The notes beneath the pieces were generated by a model. That model was not told where the DNA came from, ran no database searches, and worked only from the letters and a program-made list of their open reading frames with translations. This document shows positions 42,157 to 52,254 of a DNA stretch of 64,000 nucleotides, in pieces. The stretch is from SIG575 sp045534165 (GTDB taxonomy: Bacteria; Bacillota; Clostridia; Oscillospirales; Acutalibacteraceae), in NCBI GenBank assembly GCA_045534165.1, contig JAZSJD010000055.1, positions 62,001-126,000 on the forward strand. The letters are read 5' to 3'. The position numbers and the translations under genes were made by a program. How positions within the stretch are numbered: position 1 is the stretch's first letter; the number at the start of each line of letters is the position of its first letter.

Positions 42157-44889
42157 TTATTTATTCTTTTTCTTTGAAAGTGCACGTTGAATTGCTTTAA
42201 CAATTTCAACAATGGGAATTACCAGGAATGCAAGACCGATTGAAATTGCATATTCAGTAAGTGTGAGAGCGGGTTCTGTTGAACCTGCTTCGATAAATCC
42301 GAAAGCACTTGCAAGGAAAGGAATTTCGATGATTGCTGTTGTAAGAACGAGCGAAGCAACCATTGCGCCATAAAGAACCCAGTTGTGTGACTTCTGTCTG
42401 AATATCATATTGAGCACAGAGCCTCTCTGTGAACGCATATTGAATGAGTGGAAAATTTCACACATTGACATTGTAAGGAAAGCCATTGTCATACCGTCAG
42501 AACTATCTGTGATATTTGTGAATTGGAAGTGTGCCATCGCCTGAGCCATATCACCGAAGTGATGATAAAGTTCCATAAATTCACCGATGAAGAATGCTGC
42601 AAGTGTAAGGATTGTAACAAGAGCACCCTGATAGAATACGTCAACGCCCATACCGCCAGCAAAGATACCTTCATTGCTCTTTCTGGGTTTACGCTGCATA
42701 ATATCTCTTTCAGGTCTTTCAAGACCGAGAGCAAGTGCAGGAATACTGTCAGTTACCAGGTTTATGAAAAGAAGATGTACGGGTTTGAGAATTGTGAAAT
42801 TAAGAATTGTTGCAGTAAAGATTGAGAGAACTTCTGAAAGGTTTGAACCGAGAAGGAACTGAATAGCCTTTCTGATGTTGTCGTAGATTCTTCTACCTTC
42901 TGAAACTGCTGAAACAATTGTAGCAAAGTTGTCGTCTGCAAGAACCATGTCTGCAACGTTCTTTGTAACGTCAGTACCTGTAATACCCATACCGACACCG
43001 ATATCAGCACTCTTGATTGAGGGTGCATCGTTAACGCCGTCACCTGTCATAGCGGTAATCATACCTTTTGCACGCCAAGCGTTAACAATTCTTGTTTTGT
43101 GTTCAGGCTGAACACGAGCATAAACTCTGAATTCAGTAACTCTTTCAGCAAAATCTACATCACTGATTTCGTCAAGCTGTGCACCTGTAATTGCAGCAGA
43201 ATCATCTTCGATAATACCAAGCTGAATTGCAATTGCAACTGCAGTGTCTTTATGGTCACCGGTAATCATAATGGGTGTGATACCTGCTGAACGGCATTCT
43301 GCAATTGCTGCCTTTACTTCGGGACGAGCAGGGTCAATCATACCTGTAAGACCGATGAAAACAAGCTCGTTTTCAAGTGCTTCAGGCTCATATGAAGTGG
43401 GAGCAGAATCGTATTTTCTGTAAGAACAAGCAAGAACACGAAGTGCTTTATCAGCCATACGTTTGTTGTCTGCAAGTGCCTTTGCTTTGAGTTCATCAGT
43501 GAATTCAACAACTACACCGTCAACCTCAGCAAACTTACATTTACCGAGAATAACATCAGGAGCACCTTTTGTGTACTGAATGATTTCACCGTCAATGTTA
43601 TGAACTGTTGACATCATCTTTCTGCCTGAATCAAAGGGTGCTTCACCGATTCTGGGAGCAGTTTTTACAAGGTCGTTTTTATTGAAACCGAGCGCATTTG
43701 CATAGTTTACAAGTGCAGCCTCAGTAGGTTCACCTGTAACAATGCCTTCTTCGTCAATTGAAGCATCACAGCAAAGAGCCATTGCTTTTGAAAGGAGTTC
43801 TTCGTTGTCACCGTAGTGGTCAACAACTGTCATTTTATTCTGTGTAAGTGTGCCTGTTTTGTCTGAACAGATAATCTGAGCACAACCAAGAGTTTCAACA
43901 GCAGTAAGTTTTCTGATGATAGCATTTTTCTTTGACATATTTGTAACGCCGATAGAAAGAACGATTGTAACAACAGCTGCAAGACCTTCAGGTATAGCGG
44001 CAACAGCAAGTGAAACAGCAACCATAAAGCTGTCAAGAACTATATCAAAGCCTAAACCGCCTTTAAAATAAGCAGTAACCATCTGGAAAATAAAAAGGAA
44101 AACACAGATACCGAGAACAAGGTATGTGAGGATTTTTGAAAGCTGAGCAAGTTTAATCTGCAAGGGAGTCTGGCTCTCTTCTGCCTGTGCAATAGCATCA
44201 GCAATTTTACCCATTTCTGTGTCCATACCCGTGCTTACAACAACGGCTTTACCTCTGCCGTAAACAACTGTAGAACCCATATAAGCCATATTTTTTCTGT
44301 CGCCGAGAGGAACTTCATTATTATCTCCACCCATAAGTGTGTCGATAATTTTGCCTACGGGTACAGATTCACCAGTCAATGCTGCTTCTTCAATTTTCAT
44401 ACTTGCAGATTCAAAAATTCTGCAGTCTGCGGGAACTGCATCACCTGCTTCAAGGAGAACAACGTCACCTACAACAAGGTCTTCGCTTCTTACGGCAACA
44501 ATTTTGCCGTCACGAAGAACCTTTGATGTTGCAGCAGACATTTCCTGAAGTGCTTCAATTGCAGCCTCTGCTTTACTTTCCTGAATAACACCGAGAACTG
44601 TGTTTATTACAACAACAACAAGAATAATAACTGTGTCTGTGGGGAATCCGAAACCGTGTTCAACCCATTCGGTAATTGCTGAAATAACTGCAGCAACGAT
44701 GAGAATAATAATCATCGGGTCAGAAAGCTGTTCAAGAATACGCTGGAACATCGTTTTCTTTTTGCCTTCTTTTAACTTATTTTTGCCGTTTGCTTCAAGT
44801 CTTTTTTGCGCCTCTTGCGAAGTGAGACCTTTTTCACTTGATTGAGCGTTTTTAAAAACTTCTCCGATTTCCTGAAGATAATACTTCAT
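42157..44889 (-). CDS. P-type cation ATPase (Ca2+/Mn2+ type, P2A)
   Basis: A 910-residue SERCA/PMR1-like pump. Seen in order: cation ATPase N-terminal domain (about 1-75), actuator TGES (172-175), PEGL in the fourth transmembrane helix (300-303), phosphorylation site CSDKTGTLT with Asp343, the nucleotide-binding KGAPD, TGDH and MTGDGVNDAPS hinge, NLVTDSIPALALG in the sixth helix, and about ten membrane helices. It exports Ca2+ or Mn2+ from the cytoplasm. The leader carries a yybP-ykoY riboswitch, which senses Mn2+; in Lactococcus a pump of this class under such a switch exports Mn2+. Mn2+ is thus the favoured substrate. Confidence 0.93.
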   Translation of the reverse strand: MKYYLQEIGEVFKNAQSSEKGLTSQEAQKRLEANGKNKLKEGKKKTMFQRILEQLSDPMIIILIVAAVISAITEWVEHGFGFPTDTVIILVVVVINTVLGVIQESKAEAAIEALQEMSAATSKVLRDGKIVAVRSEDLVVGDVVLLEAGDAVPADCRIFESASMKIEEAALTGESVPVGKIIDTLMGGDNNEVPLGDRKNMAYMGSTVVYGRGKAVVVSTGMDTEMGKIADAIAQAEESQTPLQIKLAQLSKILTYLVLGICVFLFIFQMVTAYFKGGLGFDIVLDSFMVAVSLAVAAIPEGLAAVVTIVLSIGVTNMSKKNAIIRKLTAVETLGCAQIICSDKTGTLTQNKMTVVDHYGDNEELLSKAMALCCDASIDEEGIVTGEPTEAALVNYANALGFNKNDLVKTAPRIGEAPFDSGRKMMSTVHNIDGEIIQYTKGAPDVILGKCKFAEVDGVVVEFTDELKAKALADNKRMADKALRVLACSYRKYDSAPTSYEPEALENELVFIGLTGMIDPARPEVKAAIAECRSAGITPIMITGDHKDTAVAIAIQLGIIEDDSAAITGAQLDEISDVDFAERVTEFRVYARVQPEHKTRIVNAWRAKGMITAMTGDGVNDAPSIKSADIGVGMGITGTDVTKNVADMVLADDNFATIVSAVSEGRRIYDNIRKAIQFLLGSNLSEVLSIFTATILNFTILKPVHLLFINLVTDSIPALALGLERPERDIMQRKPRKSNEGIFAGGMGVDVFYQGALVTILTLAAFFIGEFMELYHHFGDMAQAMAHFQFTNITDSSDGMTMAFLTMSMCEIFHSFNMRSQRGSVLNMIFRQKSHNWVLYGAMVASLVLTTAIIEIPFLASAFGFIEAGSTEPALTLTEYAISIGLAFLVIPIVEIVKAIQRALSKKKNK

Positions 44890-44954
44890 ACTTTTACCTT
44901 CCTTCCGCTTGCATAATATACAAAAATTATTATAGCCAAATATTATATGAGTAT

Positions 44955-45072
44955 TAAAAAAAGACCTTTAACAGAGTTGATGCTCTGTTAAAGGTCTTGC
45001 TTCCAATAAAGGTTCAACTGCCAGTCAGTAACGACGATTGTTGACAGCGAATTTTCAAAGCTACTCCCCTAT
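44955..45072 (-). ncRNA. yybP-ykoY manganese riboswitch with terminator expression platform
   Basis: Read on the minus strand the leader begins GGGGAGTAGC (45069-45060) and ends with GCAAGACCTTT, the two conserved parts of the yybP-ykoY aptamer. The 3' part continues into a 16-bp terminator hairpin (44961-44976 with 44983-44998) followed by T residues. Mn2+ binding should favour the antiterminated state and switch on the ATPase, as known for this class. The start codon is 66 bases beyond the terminator. Confidence 0.85.
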
Positions 45073-45082
45073 AACAATATAT

Positions 45083-45111
45083 ATTTTATCAAAAACATTT
45101 AAAAATGTCAA
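45083..45111 (-). promoter_or_regulatory. Promoter of the riboswitch-ATPase transcript
   Basis: Minus strand: perfect TTGACA (45111-45106), 17-base spacer, TAAAAT (45088-45083), just upstream of the aptamer. Confidence 0.82.
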
Positions 45112-45137
45112 CATATTACAATAATTTTAGTAATTAA

Positions 45138-46673
45138 TTACACACCGGGTATAAGAAGCATACATTTTTCGCTAACAGAATTTTCCTTGATATCGTTTTC
45201 CAGTTTAATCAGATCAACTGTTGTGTTATATTTTCTTGCAATATTCCAAAGCAATTCGCCATTATCACAAAAATAAATAGTCAGAGCAGAACAGGTTTTT
45301 GATTTCTTTTCACTTTCATCACAAATAATATTTTTTAACAATTCTGCAGTATTTCGTTTAGATAGCGTTGCTGTAAATCTTACTTCAACTCTCAAATCTA
45401 TCTTGTTATTATCTGATAAAACATAACCTACTGTCGCACTTACAGAATCAAAAGCACAGATATAATCACTATGCATACCGTCAACATTTTTCTTTTTTTC
45501 AAAGCTGATTGTTCTTTCCGCATAAAAAGGCTGACCCAAATCGTCTTTCCCGAGAATTGAAACTATTGTGCTTCCGTGAACATTCAATTCATCCCCAACG
45601 CAAGTATATGTGGTTACAACATCATCACACCAAACATTAACAATCTCCCCTATTGTTACATTTGGAAAATCCTCAGTTTGTTTAATCATTAACATATCGC
45701 TGAATTTATCAATAATTTTTTCAAAGGTTACCAATTGTTTTTCATTTTTTACATTGTAGATGGTTGAATAACAATCAGTTGGTAACTGTCCCTCAAAAGA
45801 TTTAATAGCTTTGACAACAGCACAAACACCTATATTAACATCGAGTAGTTTTTTTTCACCATTTGAATTAGCTTTCGGTAAAATATTAAGTGAGGAAACA
45901 CACACATTGATATTATAATCGCACTTGTCATTAATCCCCTCAAATTCAACTATCTGATTTATCGGAAGAGAGTATTCAAAAACTACATATCCACCATCTG
46001 TGACATCAGCACAATACAACAAAGAAATATTTACATCGCCTTTTAACAACAGTTTGTTATTTACAACCTTAATTTCAGAAACAAAAGGATTTACTTTTTG
46101 TCTGATTATCTGCCTGACAGCCGGTTTACTTTTTTCTAATTCCACCACCTCGTTTAAAGTGAAATTTTTAACTATTCTGCCGACATAATCTGAAGCATCG
46201 GTGAAATCTTTCAACAACTGGATACCGCAGTTTTCTGCATCAGTTATTATTTCAATTTCCTTTTTTCCTGTTATGTTGATACTGATAGCAATCGAAGCAT
46301 GAACATCAATTCGTCTTTGCGATACTGCTCTTGTGTTGGCATAAGCAGATTTCATTTTAACCTCAGTAACAGGATTATCAATTTGTTTCCCAAGTTCAAC
46401 GGTTTTAGAAAAAGGAAAAATTTTGTCGTAACAAAAAATATTATTGCTATCATCAACATATATAACTTGTACTAATGCATTGGCTTCAATTGTTACCCTG
46501 TCACCGACACATTGTTCAGAAACAAGACCCGGAGTAACAATACACTTTAAAATCTTTTTTATATCCGGACAATAATCCGGTAAAGTTATATCACCATCAA
46601 CAGATTGTTCAGATGTATTTTCAAACATCAATTCACAAACATTCAGTAGTTCTTTTTTTAAATTAATTTCCAT
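45138..46673 (-). CDS. sipL: SipL-like spore protein, DUF3794 plus LysM
   Basis: A 511-residue protein. The longer frame begins with TTG directly after the SD AAAGGAG; ATG 46673, 9 bases downstream, is preferred. It contains repeated SPOCS/DUF3794 modules: QSVDGDITLPDYCPDIKKIL is the typical opening, and two further modules cover about 160-290 and 320-430. The C-terminal ~50 residues form a LysM domain (GELLWNIARKYNTTVDLIKLEN). In C. difficile SipL binds SpoIVA and is needed to encase the forespore in coat. No predicted membrane segment is seen. With cotJ it is further evidence of spore formation. Confidence 0.88.
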   Translation of the reverse strand: MEINLKKELLNVCELMFENTSEQSVDGDITLPDYCPDIKKILKCIVTPGLVSEQCVGDRVTIEANALVQVIYVDDSNNIFCYDKIFPFSKTVELGKQIDNPVTEVKMKSAYANTRAVSQRRIDVHASIAISINITGKKEIEIITDAENCGIQLLKDFTDASDYVGRIVKNFTLNEVVELEKSKPAVRQIIRQKVNPFVSEIKVVNNKLLLKGDVNISLLYCADVTDGGYVVFEYSLPINQIVEFEGINDKCDYNINVCVSSLNILPKANSNGEKKLLDVNIGVCAVVKAIKSFEGQLPTDCYSTIYNVKNEKQLVTFEKIIDKFSDMLMIKQTEDFPNVTIGEIVNVWCDDVVTTYTCVGDELNVHGSTIVSILGKDDLGQPFYAERTISFEKKKNVDGMHSDYICAFDSVSATVGYVLSDNNKIDLRVEVRFTATLSKRNTAELLKNIICDESEKKSKTCSALTIYFCDNGELLWNIARKYNTTVDLIKLENDIKENSVSEKCMLLIPGV

Positions 46674-46741
46674 CCAGTACAACTCCTTTATATTTTCTTT
46701 ATAACAGAATATGCAAATATAAAATGAGTTATTACTTTAAC

Positions 46742-46775
46742 AAAAAAATAAACCGCTTTCAAGAAAAGCGGTTTA
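46742..46775 (-). terminator. Terminator of pfkA
   Basis: An 11-bp stem (46749-46759 with 46765-46775) followed, on the minus strand, by a long T tract. It lies 14 bases after the pfkA stop and before sipL. Confidence 0.88.
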
Positions 46776-46789
46776 TAAACATAAAAAAC

Positions 46790-47749
46790 TCAGATAGAAA
46801 TTTCGTGTGCAATCTGATAATACTCATCGTTGAGAGTTTTCTTCATCTGGAGTGCTTCAAAAATATCATAATCAACGATTTTGTCATTCTTTACTGCAAT
46901 AACACGGTTACCGATACCTTCCATAAGAAGTTTAACAGCTTTATTACCCATTATGCTGGCCATAACTCTGTCACGAACTGTAGGTGAACCACCACGCTGA
47001 ATATGACCAAGAATTGATGAACGACATTCAACGCCTGTTTCTTCTTCAATTCTCTTTGCAAGATTTGCAACTCCACCGATACCTTCAGCAACAACAATAA
47101 CAAAATGTCTCTTACCTGTTTCAAGAGTCTTCTTCATTCTCTTGATAACATCTGTAAGGTCATAGGGTTTTTCAGGAACAATGATGTAAGTTGCACCAAC
47201 TGCAATACCGCCTTCAAGAGCAAGATAACCTGCACTTCTACCCATAACTTCAACAACAGTACATCTGTCGTGTGATTCTGATGTATCACGGATTCTGTCA
47301 ACTGCCTGCATAATTGTATTAAGACAAGTATCAAAACCAATTGTGTAATCAGTGCAAGCGATATCATTATCAATTGTTCCGGGAACACCGATACAAGGAA
47401 TTCCTCTTAAAGACAAATCTCTGGCGCCTCTGAAAGAACCGTCGCCACCAATAACAACAATACCTTCAATACCTCTTTTTTTACAAACATCAATTGCAGC
47501 CTGCATACCTTCTTCTGTTTTGAAGTTAAGGCTTCTTGCTGAGCAAAGTGATGTGCCGCCTCTGTCGATAATATCTGAAACGCTTCTTAAATCCATTTCA
47601 GTCATATCATCTTCCATAAGACCATTGTAGCCACGGTTAATACCGTAAACTTTCATACCTTTTTCGCACGCTGTTCTTACAACTGCACGAATACAAGCGT
47701 TCATACCCGGAGCGTCTCCGCCACTTGTTAATACACCGATAGTTTTCAT
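46790..47749 (-). CDS. pfkA: 6-phosphofructokinase, ATP-dependent
   Basis: A 319-residue bacterial-type Pfk that converts fructose-6-phosphate to fructose-1,6-bisphosphate. Signatures: MKTIGVLTSGGDAPGMNACI, GGDGSFRGA, VPGTIDNDI (catalytic Asp), GFDTCLNTI, EVMGRSAGYLAL and RSSILGHIQRGGSP, with allosteric and active-site Arg residues. The Gly in GGDGSF indicates ATP rather than pyrophosphate as phosphoryl donor. It follows dnaE on the same strand but has its own promoter. The dnaE-pfkA order is common in Firmicutes. Confidence 0.97.
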   Translation of the reverse strand: MKTIGVLTSGGDAPGMNACIRAVVRTACEKGMKVYGINRGYNGLMEDDMTEMDLRSVSDIIDRGGTSLCSARSLNFKTEEGMQAAIDVCKKRGIEGIVVIGGDGSFRGARDLSLRGIPCIGVPGTIDNDIACTDYTIGFDTCLNTIMQAVDRIRDTSESHDRCTVVEVMGRSAGYLALEGGIAVGATYIIVPEKPYDLTDVIKRMKKTLETGKRHFVIVVAEGIGGVANLAKRIEEETGVECRSSILGHIQRGGSPTVRDRVMASIMGNKAVKLLMEGIGNRVIAVKNDKIVDYDIFEALQMKKTLNDEYYQIAHEISI

Positions 47750-47784
47750 TATATATGTCCCCTTGGTAAAAAATTATTGTTACT

Positions 47785-47813
47785 ATGATAAACTAATATC
47801 CCGCAAAGTTCAA
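47785..47813 (-). promoter_or_regulatory. Promoter of pfkA
   Basis: Minus strand: TTGAAC (47813-47808), 17-base spacer, TATCAT (47790-47785), 36 bases before the ATG. Confidence 0.72.
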
Positions 47814-47868
47814 GTCTTTTTTACAAATTTTTCTAAAAATATAGATAAAATCAGGTTATTACCTTGTT

Positions 47869-50800
47869 TTATTTTATGCCGATATTACCTTCACCGACAA
47901 TACGTTTCAGTTCTTTCATCATAGAATCGTTTAAATCGCATTTTCTGGAATGATGACGAACCAATTTATTTTCATCAGTAAAATAATAATAAACCGGCGT
48001 TGTTCCATCAAAAACATCAAGAACGTGTTGGATTTTTTTATATTCTTCACATTCACTGTTTTTAATTCTGAAATATATACCTTTGTTTTCTTGTTTTTTC
48101 TCAGCAACAGGCTTTATATTTTCAGGTACATTTGTCATATTTTCACACACAATTTTGCATTCTTCATCTTCTTTCAAAGAAAGACGTCCTGTTATCATCA
48201 CAACTTTTCCGGGTGAAATCAACTCAGAAAAATCTCTGTATAACTTTGAAAAAACAATAACTTCAATTGCAGATGTTTCATCTTCCACCAAAAGAAAAGC
48301 CATTGTATCATTATTCTTAGTTACTTTCTTTTTGACCGAAGTGATAATTGCAAGAATATTGACTCGGGCATTTTCACGATATTTACCAGTACCATCTACA
48401 GTCTCAGCAGATGTTTCAAGCATAATTTCATTCAATTTATCTGTTTTTAATGACTTAGCAACAGATTCATATTTCAGCAATGGATGACCTGAAATATATA
48501 TACCTGTATACTCTTTTTCAAAAGCTAATTTATCAGCAGATTCAAACTCCGGTACATCAGGAATATCAACATCAAATATTTCATCATCATTGCCAAAAAG
48601 ACCAAGCTGACCTCCTGCCATAATCCTGCCGTTAGTTTCAGCCTCAGCCATAATTGTGGGTAAACCAGCTATCATCTGACGTCGGTTTAAACCAAAACCA
48701 TCCAAAGCCCCACTATAAATCAATGCTTCAATTGCACGTTTATTCAGATCCTTACCATACATTCTGTGACAAAATGAAGCAAAAGAATCGAATCTGCCAC
48801 CGTCTTCACGTTCTTTTATAATAGCTTTGATTGCATTTCTGCCAAGATTCTTAATTGCCAACATACCGAAAAGTATATCATTACCTTTTACTGTAAAATT
48901 ATCATATCCTACATTAACATCAGGCGGAACAATTTTAATTCCTAAACGACTACATTCGGAAATATACAAAGACACTTTACCGGAATCTTCAAGCACACTG
49001 CTGATGAGTGCAGCAAAATATTCATTCGGATAATGGCATTTCAAATATGCAGTTCTGTAAGCTAAGAATGCATATGCAGCAGCGTGTGATTTATTAAAAG
49101 CATACTGAGAAAAATCAGACATTGTATCAAAAATTTCATTTGCTGTTTTTTCATCAACACCATTTTTAACTGCACCTACGCACTCAATTGTGCCATCTTC
49201 GTTTGTAAGACCATAAATGAAATTCTTACGTTCCAATTCCATAACTTTGTGCTTTTTCTTACTCATAGCACGTCTTACTACGTCAGCTCGTCCAAATGAA
49301 TAACCTGCCAGAGTTCTGAAAATCTGCATTACCTGCTCCTGATAAACAATACAACCATAAGTAACATCAAGAATATCTTTCAGAAGCGGAGTTGAATATC
49401 GCACTTTCTCAATATTATGCCTGTTTTCTATATATGTGGGAATTGATTTCATAGGTCCGGGTCTGTACAAAGAAATAACAGCTATGATATCTTCAATTGA
49501 ATCAGGTTTTAGTTGAGTGAGTACATTCTTCATACCACCGGATTCAAGCTGAAACACACCATCAGTAAGTCCCTTAGAAAACAACGCAAAAGTCTGCTTA
49601 TCTTTCAGATCAATCTTCTCTATATCAAAATCAGGGTTTTTAAGTTTTACAGCCTTTTCAGCCTCATCAATCACCGTAAGATAACGCAGACCCAAAAAGT
49701 CAATCTTCAACAAACCTAATTCTTCAAGAGTTGTCATTGTAAACTGTGTTACAACAGAATTATCATTAAGTGCCAACGGAACATAACTGTCAACCGGATC
49801 ACGGGTAATTACAACACCTGCAGCATGAGTTGAAGCATGTCTGGGCATACCTTCGACACTTTTTGCAGTATCAACAAGATTTTTGATATCAGGTTCAGAG
49901 TTGTAAAGTTCTACAAGCTCAGGTGAAGACTTAAGTGCCGACTCAATAGTTATATTAAGTTCTCTGGGAATAAGTTTTGCAACTCTGTCTACATTTGCAT
50001 AAGACATGCCCAAGGCTCGTCCCACATCGCGTATTGCAGCACGCGCAGCCATTGTTCCGAAAGTTACAATCTGTGCAACGTGGTCAATGCCATACTTATT
50101 TATAACATAATCAATTACCTGCCCACGTTTAACATAACAGAAATCCACGTCAAAATCGGGCATTGTTACCCTTTCCGGATTCAAAAAACGTTCAAAAATC
50201 AGGTTATATTTCATCGGGTCTATTCCTGTAATCCCAATGCAATAAGCTGCTAATGAACCTGCACCTGAACCTCTGCCCGGACCAACAGGAATATCATGAG
50301 ATTTGGCATATGAAATAAAATCATTAACAATCAGGTAGTAATCAGTATACCCCATTTTATTGATTGTTTCCAATTCATACAGTAGTCTTTCTTCATATTC
50401 TTTGGGATAATTTTCTGAATATCTTTTTACAAGACCTTCATAACAAAGCTCTTTGAAATATTCAAAATGGTCTTTATTATCAGGTACAAAGAAATGAGGA
50501 AGTTTTGTTTTACCAAATTCAAAATCCAGATTACATTTAGATGCAATTTCTTCTGTTATTTCGACGGCATTAATTTCTTCAGGAAAAGCCTCACACATTT
50601 CATCGTAGCTTTTTAAATAAAATTCGTCAGTTTCAAAGCTCATACCTGTTGGTGTACCAACAACATTGTTGGTCTGGATGCAAAGCAGTACTTCCTGAAT
50701 TTTTGCATCTTCTTTTTTTATATAATGAGTATCATTTGTTGCCACAAGAGGAATACCCGTTCTTGCTGAAACAGACCTCATACCACTTAAAACTTTTAAT

Positions 50801-51342
50801 TCATCTTCCATAGAATGGTTTTGAATTTCAAGATAAAAATCATCACCGAATAAATTTTTATACCACAATGCACTTTCAACTGCGGAATCAATATCATTCG
50901 TAAGAATGCTACGCGGTATTTCGCCTGCAAGACAAGCAGACAAAGCAATAAGTCCCTCATGATATTTTTCAAGGAGAGACTTATCAATTCGCGGTTTAAC
51001 ATAAAAGCCACGTGTCCAGCTTTCAGAAACCATTTTTATAAGATTTTTATAACCGATTTCATTTTTACAAAGCAAAACGAGATGATATCTTTCATTATCA
51101 TAGCCTTTCTCTTTTTGATCAAGACTTCTTGTCGCTACATAAACTTCGCAACCAATAATAGGTTTGATACCGGCAGATTTTGCTTTTTTATAAAAATCAA
51201 TTGCACCATACATAACACCATGGTCTGTAATAGCAAGAGATGACTGACCTAACTCGACAGCACGTTCAATAACTTCGTTAATTTTACATGCACCATCAAG
51301 TAAACTGTATTCACTATGAAGATGTAAATGACAAAATCCCAT
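47869..51342 (-). CDS. dnaE: DNA polymerase III alpha subunit, DnaE type
   Basis: A 1157-residue C-family polymerase. The PHP domain starts FCHLHLHSEYSLLDGA (about 1-270). The palm domain has the catalytic aspartates in PDFDVDFCY (about 400), and GPGRGSGAGSL precedes it; the fingers and beta-binding region follow, and an OB domain near 990-1070 ends the protein (NILAIITSVKKKV). In Firmicutes DnaE extends RNA primers on the lagging strand and works with PolC. Length is typical. It lies 5 bases downstream of whiA and starts the run without its own SD problem. Confidence 0.96.
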   Translation of the reverse strand: MGFCHLHLHSEYSLLDGACKINEVIERAVELGQSSLAITDHGVMYGAIDFYKKAKSAGIKPIIGCEVYVATRSLDQKEKGYDNERYHLVLLCKNEIGYKNLIKMVSESWTRGFYVKPRIDKSLLEKYHEGLIALSACLAGEIPRSILTNDIDSAVESALWYKNLFGDDFYLEIQNHSMEDELKVLSGMRSVSARTGIPLVATNDTHYIKKEDAKIQEVLLCIQTNNVVGTPTGMSFETDEFYLKSYDEMCEAFPEEINAVEITEEIASKCNLDFEFGKTKLPHFFVPDNKDHFEYFKELCYEGLVKRYSENYPKEYEERLLYELETINKMGYTDYYLIVNDFISYAKSHDIPVGPGRGSGAGSLAAYCIGITGIDPMKYNLIFERFLNPERVTMPDFDVDFCYVKRGQVIDYVINKYGIDHVAQIVTFGTMAARAAIRDVGRALGMSYANVDRVAKLIPRELNITIESALKSSPELVELYNSEPDIKNLVDTAKSVEGMPRHASTHAAGVVITRDPVDSYVPLALNDNSVVTQFTMTTLEELGLLKIDFLGLRYLTVIDEAEKAVKLKNPDFDIEKIDLKDKQTFALFSKGLTDGVFQLESGGMKNVLTQLKPDSIEDIIAVISLYRPGPMKSIPTYIENRHNIEKVRYSTPLLKDILDVTYGCIVYQEQVMQIFRTLAGYSFGRADVVRRAMSKKKHKVMELERKNFIYGLTNEDGTIECVGAVKNGVDEKTANEIFDTMSDFSQYAFNKSHAAAYAFLAYRTAYLKCHYPNEYFAALISSVLEDSGKVSLYISECSRLGIKIVPPDVNVGYDNFTVKGNDILFGMLAIKNLGRNAIKAIIKEREDGGRFDSFASFCHRMYGKDLNKRAIEALIYSGALDGFGLNRRQMIAGLPTIMAEAETNGRIMAGGQLGLFGNDDEIFDVDIPDVPEFESADKLAFEKEYTGIYISGHPLLKYESVAKSLKTDKLNEIMLETSAETVDGTGKYRENARVNILAIITSVKKKVTKNNDTMAFLLVEDETSAIEVIVFSKLYRDFSELISPGKVVMITGRLSLKEDEECKIVCENMTNVPENIKPVAEKKQENKGIYFRIKNSECEEYKKIQHVLDVFDGTTPVYYYFTDENKLVRHHSRKCDLNDSMMKELKRIVGEGNIGIK

Positions 51343-51347
51343 TTAAT

Positions 51348-52241
51348 TCACCCTAGTTCATCAGCTATTTTTATCAGTCTGTTCAATCTGTGATTAACAC
51401 CTGAGCGTGAAATTTCACCGCCCATTTCATTTTTTATTTCATCAAGGGACATATCAGGGTTGTTGAGTCTTATAATTGCAATATCCCTTAACTGGTCCGG
51501 TAACCATGAAAGACCTTTTGTTTTATCAATTTTTTCAATTGCGGCAATCTGAGCCATTGCTGCATTGACCGTTCTTGAAATATTAGCAGTTTCAAAATTA
51601 ACTTTTCTGTTAATTTTATTTCTGACATCCTTCATCATCTTCACACCCATCAGTTCCAATGAACTTGACTGAGCACCAATCAAGGTAAGGAAATCCTCTA
51701 TATTCTCACTGTCTTTAAAGTACACTACATAAGCATTTCCGCGTTCAACTATTTTTGGTGACAAACCCATATCACCCAAAAGTGTCGCAAAATCATTAGT
51801 GAGTTTCAAAAAAGGGATAACAAATTCAAGATGATAATTTTTCATAGGATCTGCAATTGTACCACAAGAGAGAAAAGCGCCTCTTAAAAAAGCTGCATAA
51901 CAACAATCATCTTCAAAATTTGCTCGATTAATTCTTAGTGTAATATTCTGCTTGCTCTGACCAAAATATTTCATTATCTTTGAAATATCGTTAGCAGAAG
52001 AAATAGCAATAGAATAATTACCTGCTTTTGTTTTTGATGTTTTCGGCTTTACTTCCGGACCATCCTTACAGAAAGAACAATAAGCATTTGCTACATTTTT
52101 GTTTTCGGTAAGAAGACCGATTCTTGTCTGAGAATAGTATTTACCGAAAAGCAGCATACCATAAGCCTGTGCTTTCAGACAACAATCAGACAAATCAGTC
52201 ATCAATGCCAATTCACTTTTTACTTCCTGTGAAAAAGACAT
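51348..52241 (-). CDS. whiA: WhiA, sporulation-type regulator with LAGLIDADG-like and HTH domains
   Basis: A 297-residue protein. The frame extends 30 codons upstream into rapZ, but GGAGGTAATT directly precedes ATG 52241 (MSFSQEVKSEL), the family start. The N-terminal half resembles a LAGLIDADG homing-endonuclease fold without catalytic activity (CCYAAFLRGAFLSCGTI), the C-terminal HTH is LADLRDIA-like (LPDQLRDIAIIRLNNPDMSL, SRSGVNHRLNRL). In Firmicutes WhiA influences cell division and chromosome segregation. It follows rapZ with a 13-base gap, a highly conserved pair. Confidence 0.95.
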   Translation of the reverse strand: MSFSQEVKSELALMTDLSDCCLKAQAYGMLLFGKYYSQTRIGLLTENKNVANAYCSFCKDGPEVKPKTSKTKAGNYSIAISSANDISKIMKYFGQSKQNITLRINRANFEDDCCYAAFLRGAFLSCGTIADPMKNYHLEFVIPFLKLTNDFATLLGDMGLSPKIVERGNAYVVYFKDSENIEDFLTLIGAQSSSLELMGVKMMKDVRNKINRKVNFETANISRTVNAAMAQIAAIEKIDKTKGLSWLPDQLRDIAIIRLNNPDMSLDEIKNEMGGEISRSGVNHRLNRLIKIADELG

Positions 52242-52254
52242 AATTACCTCCGAG

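Noticed and set aside
42523..42825. Plus-strand frame inside the ATPase gene
   Set aside because: Antisense to conserved membrane helices, no supporting signals.
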